Under the pieces are notes generated by a model that saw only the letters and a list, made by a program, of their open reading frames with translations, was not told where the DNA came from and ran no database searches. Positions 21,240 to 30,029 of a stretch of 42,475 nucleotides of DNA are shown here, in pieces (the first letter of the stretch is position 1; every line of letters begins with the position of its first letter). A program made the translations under genes and the position numbers. Location: positions 1 through 42,475 of the forward strand of contig PWTO01000094.1 in the NCBI GenBank assembly GCA_003562815.1, in the 5' to 3' direction. Source of the stretch: Chromatiaceae bacterium. Lineage in GTDB: Bacteria; Pseudomonadota; Gammaproteobacteria; Chromatiales; Chromatiaceae.

Positions 21240-21662
21240 ATGAAGGCAAGCGTCAAATGGGTCGATGGGGCGGCGATGGAGGGGACCGCTGGCAGTGGGC
21301 ATCGGGTGCTGATGGATGGGCCGCCGGCGGCAGGCGGTCGCGACCTCGGGCCGCGACCGATGGAGATGCTGTTGCTCGGCATGGGCGGATGCACGCAGTT
21401 CGATGTCTTACTGATCCTGCGTAAAGCGCGGCAGGAGGTCACCGCATGCGTGGTCGAACTTAGCGCCGAGCGCAGCGAGACCGACCCCAAGGTGTTCACC
21501 CGCATCCATGCCCACTTCATCGTCACTGGTCGGGCGCTGAGCGAGCGCCGCGTCGCGCGCGCCATCGAGCTGAGCGCCACCAAGTATTGCTCGGCATCGA
21601 TCATGCTTGGCGCAACCGCGACCGTGACGCACGATTACGAATTACGCAACGCCGATGGCTGA
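21240..21662 (+). CDS. OsmC/Ohr family protein
   Basis: A 140-residue protein of the OsmC fold, a family of small thiol peroxidases. I choose the ATG at 21240 because GGGAGGG precedes it; the frame stays open upstream. The first catalytic Cys lies in [20 protein letters not shown] and the second in [14 protein letters not shown]. The chain ends shortly afterwards. The order crp/vfr, osmC, speD is shared with Pseudomonas, which supports the assignment but gives no substrate. Confidence 0.85.
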   Translation: MKASVKWVDGAAMEGTAGSGHRVLMDGPPAAGGRDLGPRPMEMLLLGMGGCTQFDVLLILRKARQEVTACVVELSAERSETDPKVFTRIHAHFIVTGRALSERRVARAIELSATKYCSASIMLGATATVTHDYELRNADG

Positions 21663-21708
21663 GGGGTTAGAATCGCGCCTTTCGCGCCCGCCGTTGGAGG
21701 GATCAGTC

Positions 21709-22536
21709 ATGCCGAAGATGCATAAACGCTTGAAGTTGCAAGGGTTCAACAACCTCACCAAGTCCTTGAGCTTCAACATCTACGATGTCTGCTACGCCAG
21801 CACGGCGGAGCAGCGTCAAGCCTATCTGGACTACATCGACGAGGCCTACAACGCCGAGCGCTTGACCGGCATTCTGACCGATGTGGCCAACATCATCGGC
21901 GCCAATGTGCTCAACATCGCGCGCGAGGACTACGAGCCCCAGGGCGCCTCGGTGACCATGCTGATCGCCGAGGAAGCTGTGCGCGAGGAGGAGGTCTTGA
22001 ATACCGCCACGCCCGGACCCTTTCCAGATGCCGTGGTGGGCCATCTGGACAAGAGCCACATTACGGTTCATACCTATCCAGAGAGCAATCCGCATAGTGG
22101 CATCAGTACCTTCCGCGCCGATATCGATGTTTCGACCTGCGGCCTGATCTCGCCGCTGAAGGCGCTGAATTATCTGATCCATGCGCTCGAGTCCGACATT
22201 GTCATCATGGACTACCGGGTGCGCGGATTCACCCGTGATATTGGCGGGCGCAAGCACTTCATCGACCACAACATCAGCTCGATCCAGAACTATCTCTCGC
22301 GCGACACCAAGGATCGCTTCCAGATGATCGATGTGAATGTCTATCAGGAGAATCTGTTCCACACCAAGATGGTCGTCAACCACTTCGACTTGAGCGACTA
22401 TCTGTTTTGCGTCACCGCCGCAGACCTCTCGGACAAGGAGCAAGAGCGGATCGAGCGCTTGGTGCGGCGCGAGATGATGGAGATCTTCTACGGTCGCAAT
22501 CTCTCGCGCGAGATCGAGACCTGGAAGATGCCCTAG
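21709..22536 (+). CDS. speD: S-adenosylmethionine decarboxylase proenzyme
   Basis: A 275-residue enzyme of the E. coli type (about 264 residues). It decarboxylates S-adenosylmethionine to supply aminopropyl groups for spermidine. It self-cleaves to make a pyruvoyl group from the Ser in [14 protein letters not shown]. Other hallmarks are [54 protein letters not shown] and [12 protein letters not shown]. The ATG at 21709 is preceded by GGAGG at a good distance. speE is not in the window. Confidence 0.97.
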   Translation: MPKMHKRLKLQGFNNLTKSLSFNIYDVCYASTAEQRQAYLDYIDEAYNAERLTGILTDVANIIGANVLNIAREDYEPQGASVTMLIAEEAVREEEVLNTATPGPFPDAVVGHLDKSHITVHTYPESNPHSGISTFRADIDVSTCGLISPLKALNYLIHALESDIVIMDYRVRGFTRDIGGRKHFIDHNISSIQNYLSRDTKDRFQMIDVNVYQENLFHTKMVVNHFDLSDYLFCVTAADLSDKEQERIERLVRREMMEIFYGRNLSREIETWKMP

Positions 22537-22544
22537 TGATCAGC

Positions 22545-23189
22545 TCAGACCCAATAGGTGCTGTGCGTCATCAATTTGGAGACCGCGCGCATCGCGAGTT
22601 TGACCGGTTCGGGTAGCTCGGCCCCACCGGCGGTCTGGGCGACCCGGGCATGGTGAGCCTCGTCGAGCTTCATCTGCTCGAGGATCGCGCGGGTGCGGTG
22701 ATCATCGGCCGGAACCTGGGTGATATGCTCGTCGAGGTGATCCTCGACTTGGCGTTCGGTCTCGACCACGAAGCCGAGGCTCCATTGGTCCCCAGCGATG
22801 CCAGCGGCACTGCCCATCGCGAATGAGCCCACGTACCAGAGCGGGTTCAGTAGGCTCTTGCGGCCGCCGAGTTCCTTGATCCGCTCCTCGCACCAGGCGA
22901 GATGATCGTTTTCTTCGTGCGCCGAGCGCTCGAGCCGTTCGCGCACGGCGGTGTCGCGCGCGGTCAGGGCCTGACCTTGATAGAGCGCCTGCGCGCAAAT
23001 CTCCCCGGTATGGTTGATCCGCATCAGGCAGCCGATGTGGCGGCGCTCCTGAGCGGTGAGGTCGACCTCGGCCTGGGCTTTGCCGGGATTGACCCGCTCG
23101 GTCACGGGCGGGCGGCCGAACAGGGTGCGCAGGGTTTGATCCATGCCGATCAGCGCGCGATCGATGGGGCTGTAATCACGGGTGTTCAT
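22545..23189 (-). CDS. coq7: Ubiquinone hydroxylase Coq7 (2-octaprenyl-3-methyl-6-methoxy-1,4-benzoquinol hydroxylase)
   Basis: A 214-residue di-iron monooxygenase that performs the last ring hydroxylation in ubiquinone synthesis, replacing UbiF. Di-iron ligands are visible as two E-xx-H motifs: RSAHEENDHLAWCEERI and QMKLDEAHHARVAQTAG, plus Glu residues in RINHTGEICAQALYQGQA and FVVETERQVEDHLDEHI. It likely sits at the inner membrane face. A GGAG site lies 11 bases upstream of the ATG, inside the end of the preceding gene. It is read with the Fe-S protein upstream (15-base gap). Confidence 0.95.
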   Translation of the reverse strand: MNTRDYSPIDRALIGMDQTLRTLFGRPPVTERVNPGKAQAEVDLTAQERRHIGCLMRINHTGEICAQALYQGQALTARDTAVRERLERSAHEENDHLAWCEERIKELGGRKSLLNPLWYVGSFAMGSAAGIAGDQWSLGFVVETERQVEDHLDEHITQVPADDHRTRAILEQMKLDEAHHARVAQTAGGAELPEPVKLAMRAVSKLMTHSTYWV

Positions 23190-23204
23190 AGAGAGGAATG
23201 CTCC

Positions 23205-24464
23205 TTAGGCGTCGGTGGGAAGTTGTTGCTCGATGAGCTGAAGCGGGTGCAAGACCGGGATCGCGAGGCCAGCCTCACGCAGTCGCGCGGCCAGATGCAA
23301 GGCGCAGCCGGTGTTGGTCGTGACCAGATAGTCTGGCGCAAGCTGTCGCAAGGCGTCGATCTTGGGCGCGGCTAGGGCGAGCGCGGTCTCTGGATGCTCA
23401 GTAAGATAGGTTCCAGCGGCGCCGCAGCAAGTCTCGTTGCCAAGGAGCGGGGTCAGAGTGGCCGCAGGGATGCGTTGCAATAATTGATAGATGGCGCCCT
23501 GATCGCGTAGCTGATTGCGGTGCGAACAGGGCTCATGCACGACGATCGTGGCCGACAAGGGCCGTAGCCGAAGCCCGGCCGGCCAAGGCTGATCGAGCAG
23601 GTAGCGGCAGACCTCGATGGCGTTGAACCCACCGTGCTCGCGCAGCTCGGCGACGCAGGCGCTGGCGAGCCCGATGGTGACGCGCTCACCAACGCACCGT
23701 GCATTTAGCGCGAGGCGCTGATCGGCTTGCGTTGGATAGCCGTTGTGGCGATGGATGGCGCCACAGCAGACCTGGTGGCTGGGCACCTCGAGCGGATGGC
23801 CAAGCTGCGCGAGCAACCGTTGCGCGGCCGCCTCCAAGGGCTGGTCGGTCAGGCGTGCGACACAGCCGCGGAACAGAATCGGCCGGTGACTGGTTGCATC
23901 GATCTCGGCCTGGATAGATGCGGATCGGGCTGGCGCGGACTGGACGGACCTGAATGAAGCGGGCAATCTTGGCCAGCGCAGCGCGCGCGCGAGGGGATCG
24001 AGCACGCGGATAGCCGGCCAGACCCTGCCGAGGCCATTGATCCATCCCCTCGGCAAATGCAGCCAGCGGTAGCCGATACCGAGCATGGCGAGGAGTCGCA
24101 GGCCATCGGGCCGGGTCAAGAGACCGAGCGCGGCACGACGTTGCCAGCGCCGCCAGCGCGGGCGGCGCTGTTCGCGCAGCGCGCGCGTGCCATCCATCAG
24201 GGCGCCATAGCGCACCAAGGAGGGGCAGCTCGGCTCGCAGGCGCGGCACTCCAGGCAATTGTTCAGATGCCGCGCGAGTCTTGGCCCATCGGCGATCTCG
24301 CCACTGAGCCAGCCCTGGATCAGCGCGATGCGCCCACGCGGTGACTCGCCTTCGTCCTGCGCGAGCTTGAAGGTTGGGCAATGCGGTAAGCAGTAGCCAC
24401 ATTTCACGCATTGGTCGGCTAAGCTGAGCAGCGTGGCGACCTGAGGCTCGGAGCTATCCCTCAT
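23205..24464 (-). CDS. GlcF-like iron-sulfur oxidoreductase subunit (two 4Fe-4S motifs, two CCG domains)
   Basis: A 419-residue protein with two CxxCxxCxxxCP ferredoxin motifs (Cys 19, 22, 25, 29 and Cys 70, 73, 76, 80) and two cysteine-rich CCG domains ending in CCGAIHRHNG and CCGAAGTY. This is the GlcF/DUF224 architecture of the iron-sulfur subunit of glycolate oxidase and of related electron-transfer proteins. The ATG at 24462-24464 (MRDSSEPQV) is chosen because the 29 residues upstream look non-homologous. There is no glcD or glcE flavoprotein beside it; its neighbours are coq7 and a ferredoxin. Glycolate oxidase, lactate oxidase or another flavoprotein partner are all possible. Confidence 0.8.
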   Translation of the reverse strand: MRDSSEPQVATLLSLADQCVKCGYCLPHCPTFKLAQDEGESPRGRIALIQGWLSGEIADGPRLARHLNNCLECRACEPSCPSLVRYGALMDGTRALREQRRPRWRRWQRRAALGLLTRPDGLRLLAMLGIGYRWLHLPRGWINGLGRVWPAIRVLDPLARALRWPRLPASFRSVQSAPARSASIQAEIDATSHRPILFRGCVARLTDQPLEAAAQRLLAQLGHPLEVPSHQVCCGAIHRHNGYPTQADQRLALNARCVGERVTIGLASACVAELREHGGFNAIEVCRYLLDQPWPAGLRLRPLSATIVVHEPCSHRNQLRDQGAIYQLLQRIPAATLTPLLGNETCCGAAGTYLTEHPETALALAAPKIDALRQLAPDYLVTTNTGCALHLAARLREAGLAIPVLHPLQLIEQQLPTDA

Positions 24465-24577
24465 GGTCGCTTGGCGTCTTGGCTGAACGCGCGTTGCGAT
24501 GTTGGCGTTCGGGCCGCACGCTCTAGGCTTGTTGCCAGCGGTGTTGGCCAATCACTTCGATCATGGAGCCTCTGATT

Positions 24578-24898
24578 GTGACCTATTACAAATATCATCT
24601 GTTCATGTGCGTCAATGAGCGCGCCGACGGCAGTCAGTGTTGTGCACAGTGTAACGCCCAGGCGTCGCGCGACTTCTTAAAGAAGCGCAGCAAGGAGTTG
24701 GAGATAGCGGGTCCGGGTGGGGTACGCATCAATACCGCCGGCTGTCTGGACCGCTGCAGCGAGGGGCCTGTGGCCGTCGTCTATCCCGACGGGATTTGGT
24801 ACACCTATGTGGACAATGAGGATCTGGAAGACATTCTGCAGTCACATTTGATCGGTGGTGAACCGGTAGCGCGGCTGCGGCTGCCGGATGCTGTCTGA
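24578..24898 (+). CDS. Thioredoxin-like [2Fe-2S] ferredoxin
   Basis: A 106-residue ferredoxin of the thioredoxin-fold family. Cysteines sit in HLFMCVNERADGSQCCAQC (N-terminal) and in the loop NTAGCLDRCSEGPVAVVYPD. The end is VDNEDLEDILQSHL. The start is probably GTG at 24578, giving MTYYKYHLF as in homologues, with GGAG nine bases upstream; the ATG at 24563 overlaps that ribosome site and is less likely. The partner is unknown. It is divergent from the GlcF-like Fe-S gene (114-base gap) and convergent with a glycosyltransferase gene. Confidence 0.85.
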   Translation: MTYYKYHLFMCVNERADGSQCCAQCNAQASRDFLKKRSKELEIAGPGGVRINTAGCLDRCSEGPVAVVYPDGIWYTYVDNEDLEDILQSHLIGGEPVARLRLPDAV

Positions 24899-24910
24899 GT
24901 GCACCTGGCG

Positions 24911-26101
24911 CTAGTTGGCGTTGGCCCTGTTTGTCTGCGCCAGGCGTTGGTACAGCTCGGCGAGACGCGCCCCCAATGCTGGGGCTGAGAACAGCTGTTC
25001 GAAGCGCAGGCGAGCGGCTCGGCCTAGCTGATCGGCCCACTCGCGATCGTCTTGGAGTCTTTGCATGGCGTGCTGCAGCGCCTCGGCGTCGTTCGGCCTA
25101 ACGACAAGGCCCGTCTCGCCGTGGCGGTTGATGTAGGTGGTCCCGGTGCCGAGTTCGGTGCAGATCAGCGGGCGCCCGAGCATGGCGCCCTCCAGCAGCG
25201 TGATGCCGAAGGCCTCGGAGCGAGCGTTGGAAGGAAAAACGATCGCTCGGCAGTGACGGATCAACGCCACCTTCTCGGCATCGCTGACGATACCGGTGAA
25301 GCGCACGTTGGCGGACGCTTCCTCGCGAGCGCGCTGTTTCAGTCGGGGGCCTTCCGGTCCATCGCCGACGATGACGACCCGCAAGGAGGTCTCGCGCACC
25401 GCCTGGATCAGGGTATCAAGACCCTTGTAGTAACGCAGCACGCCGATAAAGAGAAAGTAATCGCGGCCAAACTCGGCGTCTATCGCCTCGGCTTGCGCTG
25501 GGCTTGGTTCGGGATAGGCTTGCTCATCGAGGCCGAGAGGAATGATCTCGAGCCGGTCGCGATGGGCCTGTAGCACACTGCTCGAAGCGGCATAAGCCGG
25601 CGAGGTCGCGATGATCCGGTCCGCGCGCCTCAGGAAACGACTCATCAAGGGGCGATAGAGCAGGAGTAACCCCTGTTGGCGCACAATGTCAGAGTGATAG
25701 GTCACGAGTTTGGGCTTGCGCACGCGCCCGATCAGATCGAGCAGATCGGCAAACGGCCAGGGAAAGTGATAGTGGACGATATCCGCCCATTCCACCAGCG
25801 CGCGAAAAGGCGCCAATGCCGACAGCGAGAATCCCGAGGAGGTGATCTCGATGTGTTGGTGCGCCCGATAAACCAGCCCCTCCGGGCGGCGAATGATCTG
25901 CGGGGTCGCGCTCGGGCTCAGCGTGAAGATGCGATGCTGGATGCCAAAGGGCCGGGTGGCCAGACAGCCTTGGCGGATCGCCTCCTGGAGCCCCCCCTGC
26001 GGATCGGGGAAATAGGTCCGGTAGACCTGTAGAACACGCAGCGGGCGATGTTCTGCGCATTCGTCTCCGGTGCCTGCTCGCCTTGTGCCTGGCTCAGGCA
26101 T
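24911..26101 (-). CDS. Glycosyltransferase family 4 protein
   Basis: A 396-residue GT-B fold glycosyltransferase. The N-terminal half has LQVYRTYFPDPQGGLQEAIR and VHYHFPWPF. The nucleotide-sugar half has FLFIGVLRYYKGLDTLIQAV, VIVGDGPEGP and the GT4 signature SEAFGITLLEGAMLGRPLI with its EX7E pair. The start is probably the ATG at 26099-26101, overlapping the stop region of the preceding glycosyltransferase. It probably adds a sugar to an envelope or exported polysaccharide; donor and acceptor are unknown. It is the last gene of a bcp-GT-GT series. Confidence 0.88.
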   Translation of the reverse strand: MPEPGTRRAGTGDECAEHRPLRVLQVYRTYFPDPQGGLQEAIRQGCLATRPFGIQHRIFTLSPSATPQIIRRPEGLVYRAHQHIEITSSGFSLSALAPFRALVEWADIVHYHFPWPFADLLDLIGRVRKPKLVTYHSDIVRQQGLLLLYRPLMSRFLRRADRIIATSPAYAASSSVLQAHRDRLEIIPLGLDEQAYPEPSPAQAEAIDAEFGRDYFLFIGVLRYYKGLDTLIQAVRETSLRVVIVGDGPEGPRLKQRAREEASANVRFTGIVSDAEKVALIRHCRAIVFPSNARSEAFGITLLEGAMLGRPLICTELGTGTTYINRHGETGLVVRPNDAEALQHAMQRLQDDREWADQLGRAARLRFEQLFSAPALGARLAELYQRLAQTNRANAN

Positions 26102-27212
26102 CCATGACCTCGGCCACGGCCTGGCGCATGCGCTCGGCGAAGGCCGCCTTGGCGAAGCCCTGGGCGCGCCGCTCACAGGCAGCTCGCAGGGTGCTTGCGC
26201 GCGCGGCGCTCAGCGCATGAACCGCATGAATAATCTTATCTGGTGTGGGGGGGGGAGCGATCAGGAGTCCGGTCGTGCCATCAATCACGGTTTCCAAAAG
26301 CCCTCCTTCGGCGACGCCGATGACGGGTTTACCCGCAGCCATCGATTCCACTGGTGACATGCCGAAATCCTCATCCTCGGCAATATACAAGGTGGCAATG
26401 CAGTTGCCCACCAGGTCGCGCAAGGCCTGCTCATCGAGCCAGCCGGTGAAGGCGATGTTACGGGTACCGGCCGCGAGGCGTCGGAGACGACGCTCGTCGC
26501 TGCCGCCCGAGGCGATGCGCAACTGATGTTGCGGGAGGCGCCGAAAGGCCTCGATCAGCAGGTCGATGCGTTTGTAGGGCTCAAGACGCGCCGTTGAGAG
26601 ATAGTAATCCGCCTGTCCCTGCCAGCCGAAGCCGTGAACATCACATGGGGGATGGATGACGCGGGCCTCCTGGCCGAGGTAGCGCCGCAGACGGCCGCGA
26701 ACATTTTCCGAATTGGCGATAACGAGATCCATTTTCCTCAGGGCTTTTCGATAGCGGTAGCGCATCACGGCTGCCACGGCGCGGAGCGCTGGTCGGGCCC
26801 AAAACGGCAGTCGCGCCTCGTAATAGGCGCGCAGATCATAGGCGAAACGGGGCAAGGTGTGGCAGTAATAGAGGTTATGCCCCTGGCTTCGATGGTGGAC
26901 AGCTTCCACGGCAGTCGAGCCGCTGAAGATCGCCCATGGATAGTTGTGGATACGGCGCGTCGCGAAGCGAAAGCCGAGCAAACCGAGCAAGGTGCGCCCC
27001 CCCGGAAAGCGCGCCGGAAGCCGAAGGTTGCGCAGGCGTCCACCTGCAAGCTGCTGGTCGGGAAACCACCGGTGATCACGGTAGCCGACCCAGAGATCGG
27101 CACCTGGGAAGGTGTCGAGCAGATCGAGCGTCAGTTGCTCGGCACCGCCGCGACAGTGCAGGAAGTCGTAGAGAATGGCGCCCTGCTCATGGTCGGCGAG
27201 CTGGTTGTGCAT
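26094..27212 (-). CDS. Glycosyltransferase family 4 protein (WbaZ-like)
   Basis: A 372-residue GT-B glycosyltransferase, similar in style to mannosyltransferases of O-antigen or capsule clusters. It opens with AILYDFLHCRGGAEQLTLDL. Later motifs are LYYCHTLPRFAYDLR, VIANSENVRGRLRRYLG, YYLSTARLEPYKRIDLLIEA and the C-terminal FGMSPVESMAAGKPVIG. A run of nine G (26247-26255, plus strand) encodes the Pro triplet in LLIAPPPTPDK; slippage there would truncate the protein. It starts six bases after the bcp stop and overlaps the next glycosyltransferase, so the three genes form one operon. Confidence 0.88.
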   Translation of the reverse strand: MHNQLADHEQGAILYDFLHCRGGAEQLTLDLLDTFPGADLWVGYRDHRWFPDQQLAGGRLRNLRLPARFPGGRTLLGLLGFRFATRRIHNYPWAIFSGSTAVEAVHHRSQGHNLYYCHTLPRFAYDLRAYYEARLPFWARPALRAVAAVMRYRYRKALRKMDLVIANSENVRGRLRRYLGQEARVIHPPCDVHGFGWQGQADYYLSTARLEPYKRIDLLIEAFRRLPQHQLRIASGGSDERRLRRLAAGTRNIAFTGWLDEQALRDLVGNCIATLYIAEDEDFGMSPVESMAAGKPVIGVAEGGLLETVIDGTTGLLIAPPPTPDKIIHAVHALSAARASTLRAACERRAQGFAKAAFAERMRQAVAEVMDA

Positions 27213-27218
27213 ACGGCG

Positions 27219-27707
27219 CTAGACGTCTTGCGATGAAGGCGCCGAACTGTTCTGGACCAATTCCAACATCCGCCGCGCGTGCCCTTTGGGCACCACATCG
27301 TAGAGGGCATGTTGGATGATGCCGTCGCGGCCGATGACGAAGGTGGTGCGGGCGATGCCGAGTAGGCGTTGACCATGTTTCTCCTTCTCGCGGAGCACGC
27401 CATAGGCTTGGCAGACCTCGCCATCGGTATCGGCGAGCAGGCGCATGGTGAGGCCGTATTTGTCGCGAAAGGCGCCGTGACTGGCGCAGGTGTCGCGACT
27501 GATGCCGACGATCGCAGCACCACAGGCCTCGAACTCCGGCTGCAGGTCGGTGAACTCGAGCGCTTCCATGGTGCAGCCCGGGGTGTCGTCCTTCGGATAG
27601 AAGCAGAGCACGAGGTTGCGCTCGCGCAACAGGTCGACGCTCTTGACGCGCTCCATGTCGGCGTCGGGCAGGGAGAACTCGGGGGCCTGGTCACCCGCTT
27701 GTAGCAT
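27219..27707 (-). CDS. bcp: Peroxiredoxin Q / bacterioferritin comigratory protein
   Basis: A 162-residue thiol peroxidase that reduces peroxides using thioredoxin. The peroxidatic Cys is residue 45 in FYPKDDTPGCTMEALEFTDL. The resolving Cys found five residues later in E. coli BCP is a Leu here; Cys 74 (SRDTCASH) or Cys 62 may take over, as in BCP variants with a distant resolving Cys. AGGAG precedes the ATG. It is the first gene of an operon with two glycosyltransferases. Confidence 0.93.
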   Translation of the reverse strand: MLQAGDQAPEFSLPDADMERVKSVDLLRERNLVLCFYPKDDTPGCTMEALEFTDLQPEFEACGAAIVGISRDTCASHGAFRDKYGLTMRLLADTDGEVCQAYGVLREKEKHGQRLLGIARTTFVIGRDGIIQHALYDVVPKGHARRMLELVQNSSAPSSQDV

Positions 27708-27929
27708 GGGTCTTCACTCCTCTGGCGGACGCCTCTGAGGGCGCTCGATCGGGTCGGGGGGATGGCGTGCGCGCTAGCGCGTGTCTCGCTGAATCTAGGT
27801 GTCGTGGCTCGGTGCGTCAACTGTGGATGTCGCCGACCCTGAGCCGGAAGCGACGGCCCTCACAGCGCCTGGGCTCTTCGCACTGTGCGCAGCGGTGACC
27901 AGCTTGAGCGGCTGATAGCACGCGCGTCA

Positions 27930-29258
27930 TCAGTGCACCGACTCGGTATCATCGCCAGCGCGCGGCATCGGCAGCCGGATGCTGGCGATCAGGCCGCCGC
28001 CGTCGCGATTCGCAAGCTCGATCTCCATCTCATTGGCAACCGCGAGCTGGCGCGCGATCGCCAGGCCGAGCCCGGAACCGCCCGTGGTGCGGTTGCGTGA
28101 GCGCTCAAGCCGGTAGAAGGGGCGGAACACCGCCTCGCGCTCGTCGTCCGGAATACCGGGGCCCCGATCGAGCACGAACAACGCTGGCGTCTGGTGGCGG
28201 CAATCGAGTCGGATCTCGACGGTGCCATGGCTGTAGCGCAATGCGTTTTCGATCAGGTTGCCGAGCACACGCCTGAGTGCCTGCGCGTTGACCGAGTGAA
28301 TACAGCGCCCGAGCGGGCGCCAAAGGATGCGAGGTTGGCTGCCGACCACCTCGCCGATGAGCTGTGCCAGGTTTTCCGGGTGGCGCTCGCCGGCGCCCAA
28401 GGTGCCGCCAAGCTCGACGGCCTGACCGATCTGCGCGCTCATCTCCTCGATATCGCGTTGCATGCGGGCACTGAGTGCGGGGTCGGTCTCCTCGGGCAGC
28501 ATCTCGAGCGCGAGCCGCAGCCGGGTCAGCGGCGTGCGCAGATCATGCGAAATGCCCGCGAGAAGCACGGTGCGGTCGGCCAGCAGCTCTCGTACCTGCT
28601 GACTGGTCTCGTTGAACTGGCGCGCCAGATTGGCCAGCTCGCGCGGGCCGCTTTCGGCCAGGGGCTGTGGCGATCGGCCCTTGGCGACCTCTTCGGCGGC
28701 CTGCGAAAGTCGCGTCAGCGGAGCGGTGACGCGTCTGGCCAGGATGGTGGCGGTGAGCAGCACCAGCAAGACGGCGAGCGTGCAGATGACGACCACGCCG
28801 ATCATCGGTCGGGTGCCGATGCGATCGATGGGAATACCGGCCCAGACGGTACCCGAAGCGGTGTCCAGATCGACCCAGAACCAACGACGACCGTCGATCA
28901 GGTTGCTCTGCATGCGCACCGGTTGCTCCAACCGTCGGCTCAGCGCCTGGCTCAAGCGCACGACATAAGGATAGAAATAGTCGTCGAGCCCTTGCGGCGG
29001 TGCCGAGCCGATCAGCAGCCGCACCTGGTACTCATCGAGCAGTTTGGCTTGATAGTCCTGTTGCGCCGGTTCCGGGAGCAGGGTCAGGGTGCGCGCGGAG
29101 AGTTCCATGAAGGCGGCCAGATCGGCCGTGGAGCGCTGCACGACCGGGTAGAGCACGTAGTAGAGCGCGGAGCCGAAGGTGATCAGCGCGAAGCTGCCGA
29201 AGCTCAACACCAGCGTCAGCAGCACGCGGGTGAAGAGTGAGCCGGGCCGCGAGCGCAT
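27930..29258 (-). CDS. envZ: Osmosensor-type histidine kinase EnvZ
   Basis: A 442-residue inner-membrane sensor kinase. TM1 is at about residues 9-35, followed by a periplasmic domain of about 110 residues and TM2 at about 145-170. A HAMP linker contains RRVTAPLTRLSQAAEEVAKG. The H-box is LLAGISHDLRTPLTRLRLAL, the EnvZ form. N, G1 and G2 boxes appear as NLIENALRYS, DRGPGIPD and GGSGLGLAI. The ATG at 29256-29258 is 17 bases after the ompR stop; the longer open frame includes ompR sequence. It phosphorylates the OmpR encoded upstream. The signal sensed is not visible. Confidence 0.93.
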   Translation of the reverse strand: MRSRPGSLFTRVLLTLVLSFGSFALITFGSALYYVLYPVVQRSTADLAAFMELSARTLTLLPEPAQQDYQAKLLDEYQVRLLIGSAPPQGLDDYFYPYVVRLSQALSRRLEQPVRMQSNLIDGRRWFWVDLDTASGTVWAGIPIDRIGTRPMIGVVVICTLAVLLVLLTATILARRVTAPLTRLSQAAEEVAKGRSPQPLAESGPRELANLARQFNETSQQVRELLADRTVLLAGISHDLRTPLTRLRLALEMLPEETDPALSARMQRDIEEMSAQIGQAVELGGTLGAGERHPENLAQLIGEVVGSQPRILWRPLGRCIHSVNAQALRRVLGNLIENALRYSHGTVEIRLDCRHQTPALFVLDRGPGIPDDEREAVFRPFYRLERSRNRTTGGSGLGLAIARQLAVANEMEIELANRDGGGLIASIRLPMPRAGDDTESVH

Positions 29259-29275
29259 GCGGGTCGTGTCAGGGC

Positions 29276-29998
29276 TCAGATTTCGCCAGCCGGCGTGAAG
29301 ATGTAACCGCGCCCCCACACAGTGCGGATATAGCAGGGGGCCTTCTTATCCGGCTCGATCTTGGCGCGCAGACGGGCGACTTGCACATCGACACTGCGAT
29401 CGAACGGATTGCGCTCGTAGCCCTTGAGCAGATCGAGCAAGCGATCGCGGTCGAGCACCCGATTGGGATGCTCGACGAAGATGCGCAAGAGATCGAATTC
29501 ACTGCCGGTGAGGGCCACGCTCTCGCCGTCGCGGGTCAGCCGGCGGCTGGCCAGCTCGAGGCGATAGGGTCCAAAGCTGACCTGGCTGGCGCCCGCGCCA
29601 TCGCTGCCGTTGTGCGCGGGGCGGCGCAACACGGCGCGAATGCGCGCGAGCAGCTCGCGCGGGTTGAAGGGCTTGGCCAGGTAGTCATCGGCGCCGACCT
29701 CGAGGCCCACGATGCGATCGATCTCATCGCCGCGCGCCGAGAGCATGATAATCGGCACCTGGGTCTTTTGACGCAAGCGCCGGGCGAGGGTCAGGCCATC
29801 GTCGCCGGGGAGCATCAGGTCGAGGATGATGATGTCCGGCTCGCGCTCGCCGAGCCACGCGAACATGGCGACGCCATCTGACACACCGCTGACCTTGAAG
29901 CCTTCGCGCTGCAGATAGTCCTGAAGCAATTCGCGCAGCGAGGCATCGTCGTCCACGACGAGTACCTGCGTCTTCGCGCTTAGGTCGTCGCTGTTCAT
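29276..29998 (-). CDS. ompR: Response regulator OmpR
   Basis: A 240-residue two-domain regulator. The receiver domain has the acidic pair VVDDDASLRELLQ, the phospho-acceptor Asp in DIIILDLMLPGDDG and the Lys in DYLAKPFNPREL. The C-terminal winged helix has LTGSEFDLLRIFVEHPNRVL and ends with YIRTVWGRGYIFTPAG. I choose the ATG at 29996-29998; a TTG two codons earlier is possible. It forms an operon with envZ. A palindrome of GTAACA half-sites lies about 30 bases upstream and suggests autoregulation. Confidence 0.95.
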   Translation of the reverse strand: MNSDDLSAKTQVLVVDDDASLRELLQDYLQREGFKVSGVSDGVAMFAWLGEREPDIIILDLMLPGDDGLTLARRLRQKTQVPIIMLSARGDEIDRIVGLEVGADDYLAKPFNPRELLARIRAVLRRPAHNGSDGAGASQVSFGPYRLELASRRLTRDGESVALTGSEFDLLRIFVEHPNRVLDRDRLLDLLKGYERNPFDRSVDVQVARLRAKIEPDKKAPCYIRTVWGRGYIFTPAGEI

Positions 29999-30029
29999 GA
30001 CCAATTTCGGGGCGTTCTCTGGGGTTTGT

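Noticed and set aside
26940-26950. DnaA-box-like TGTGGATAC in a glycosyltransferase gene
   Set aside because: A lone near-match far from the origin cluster is expected by chance.
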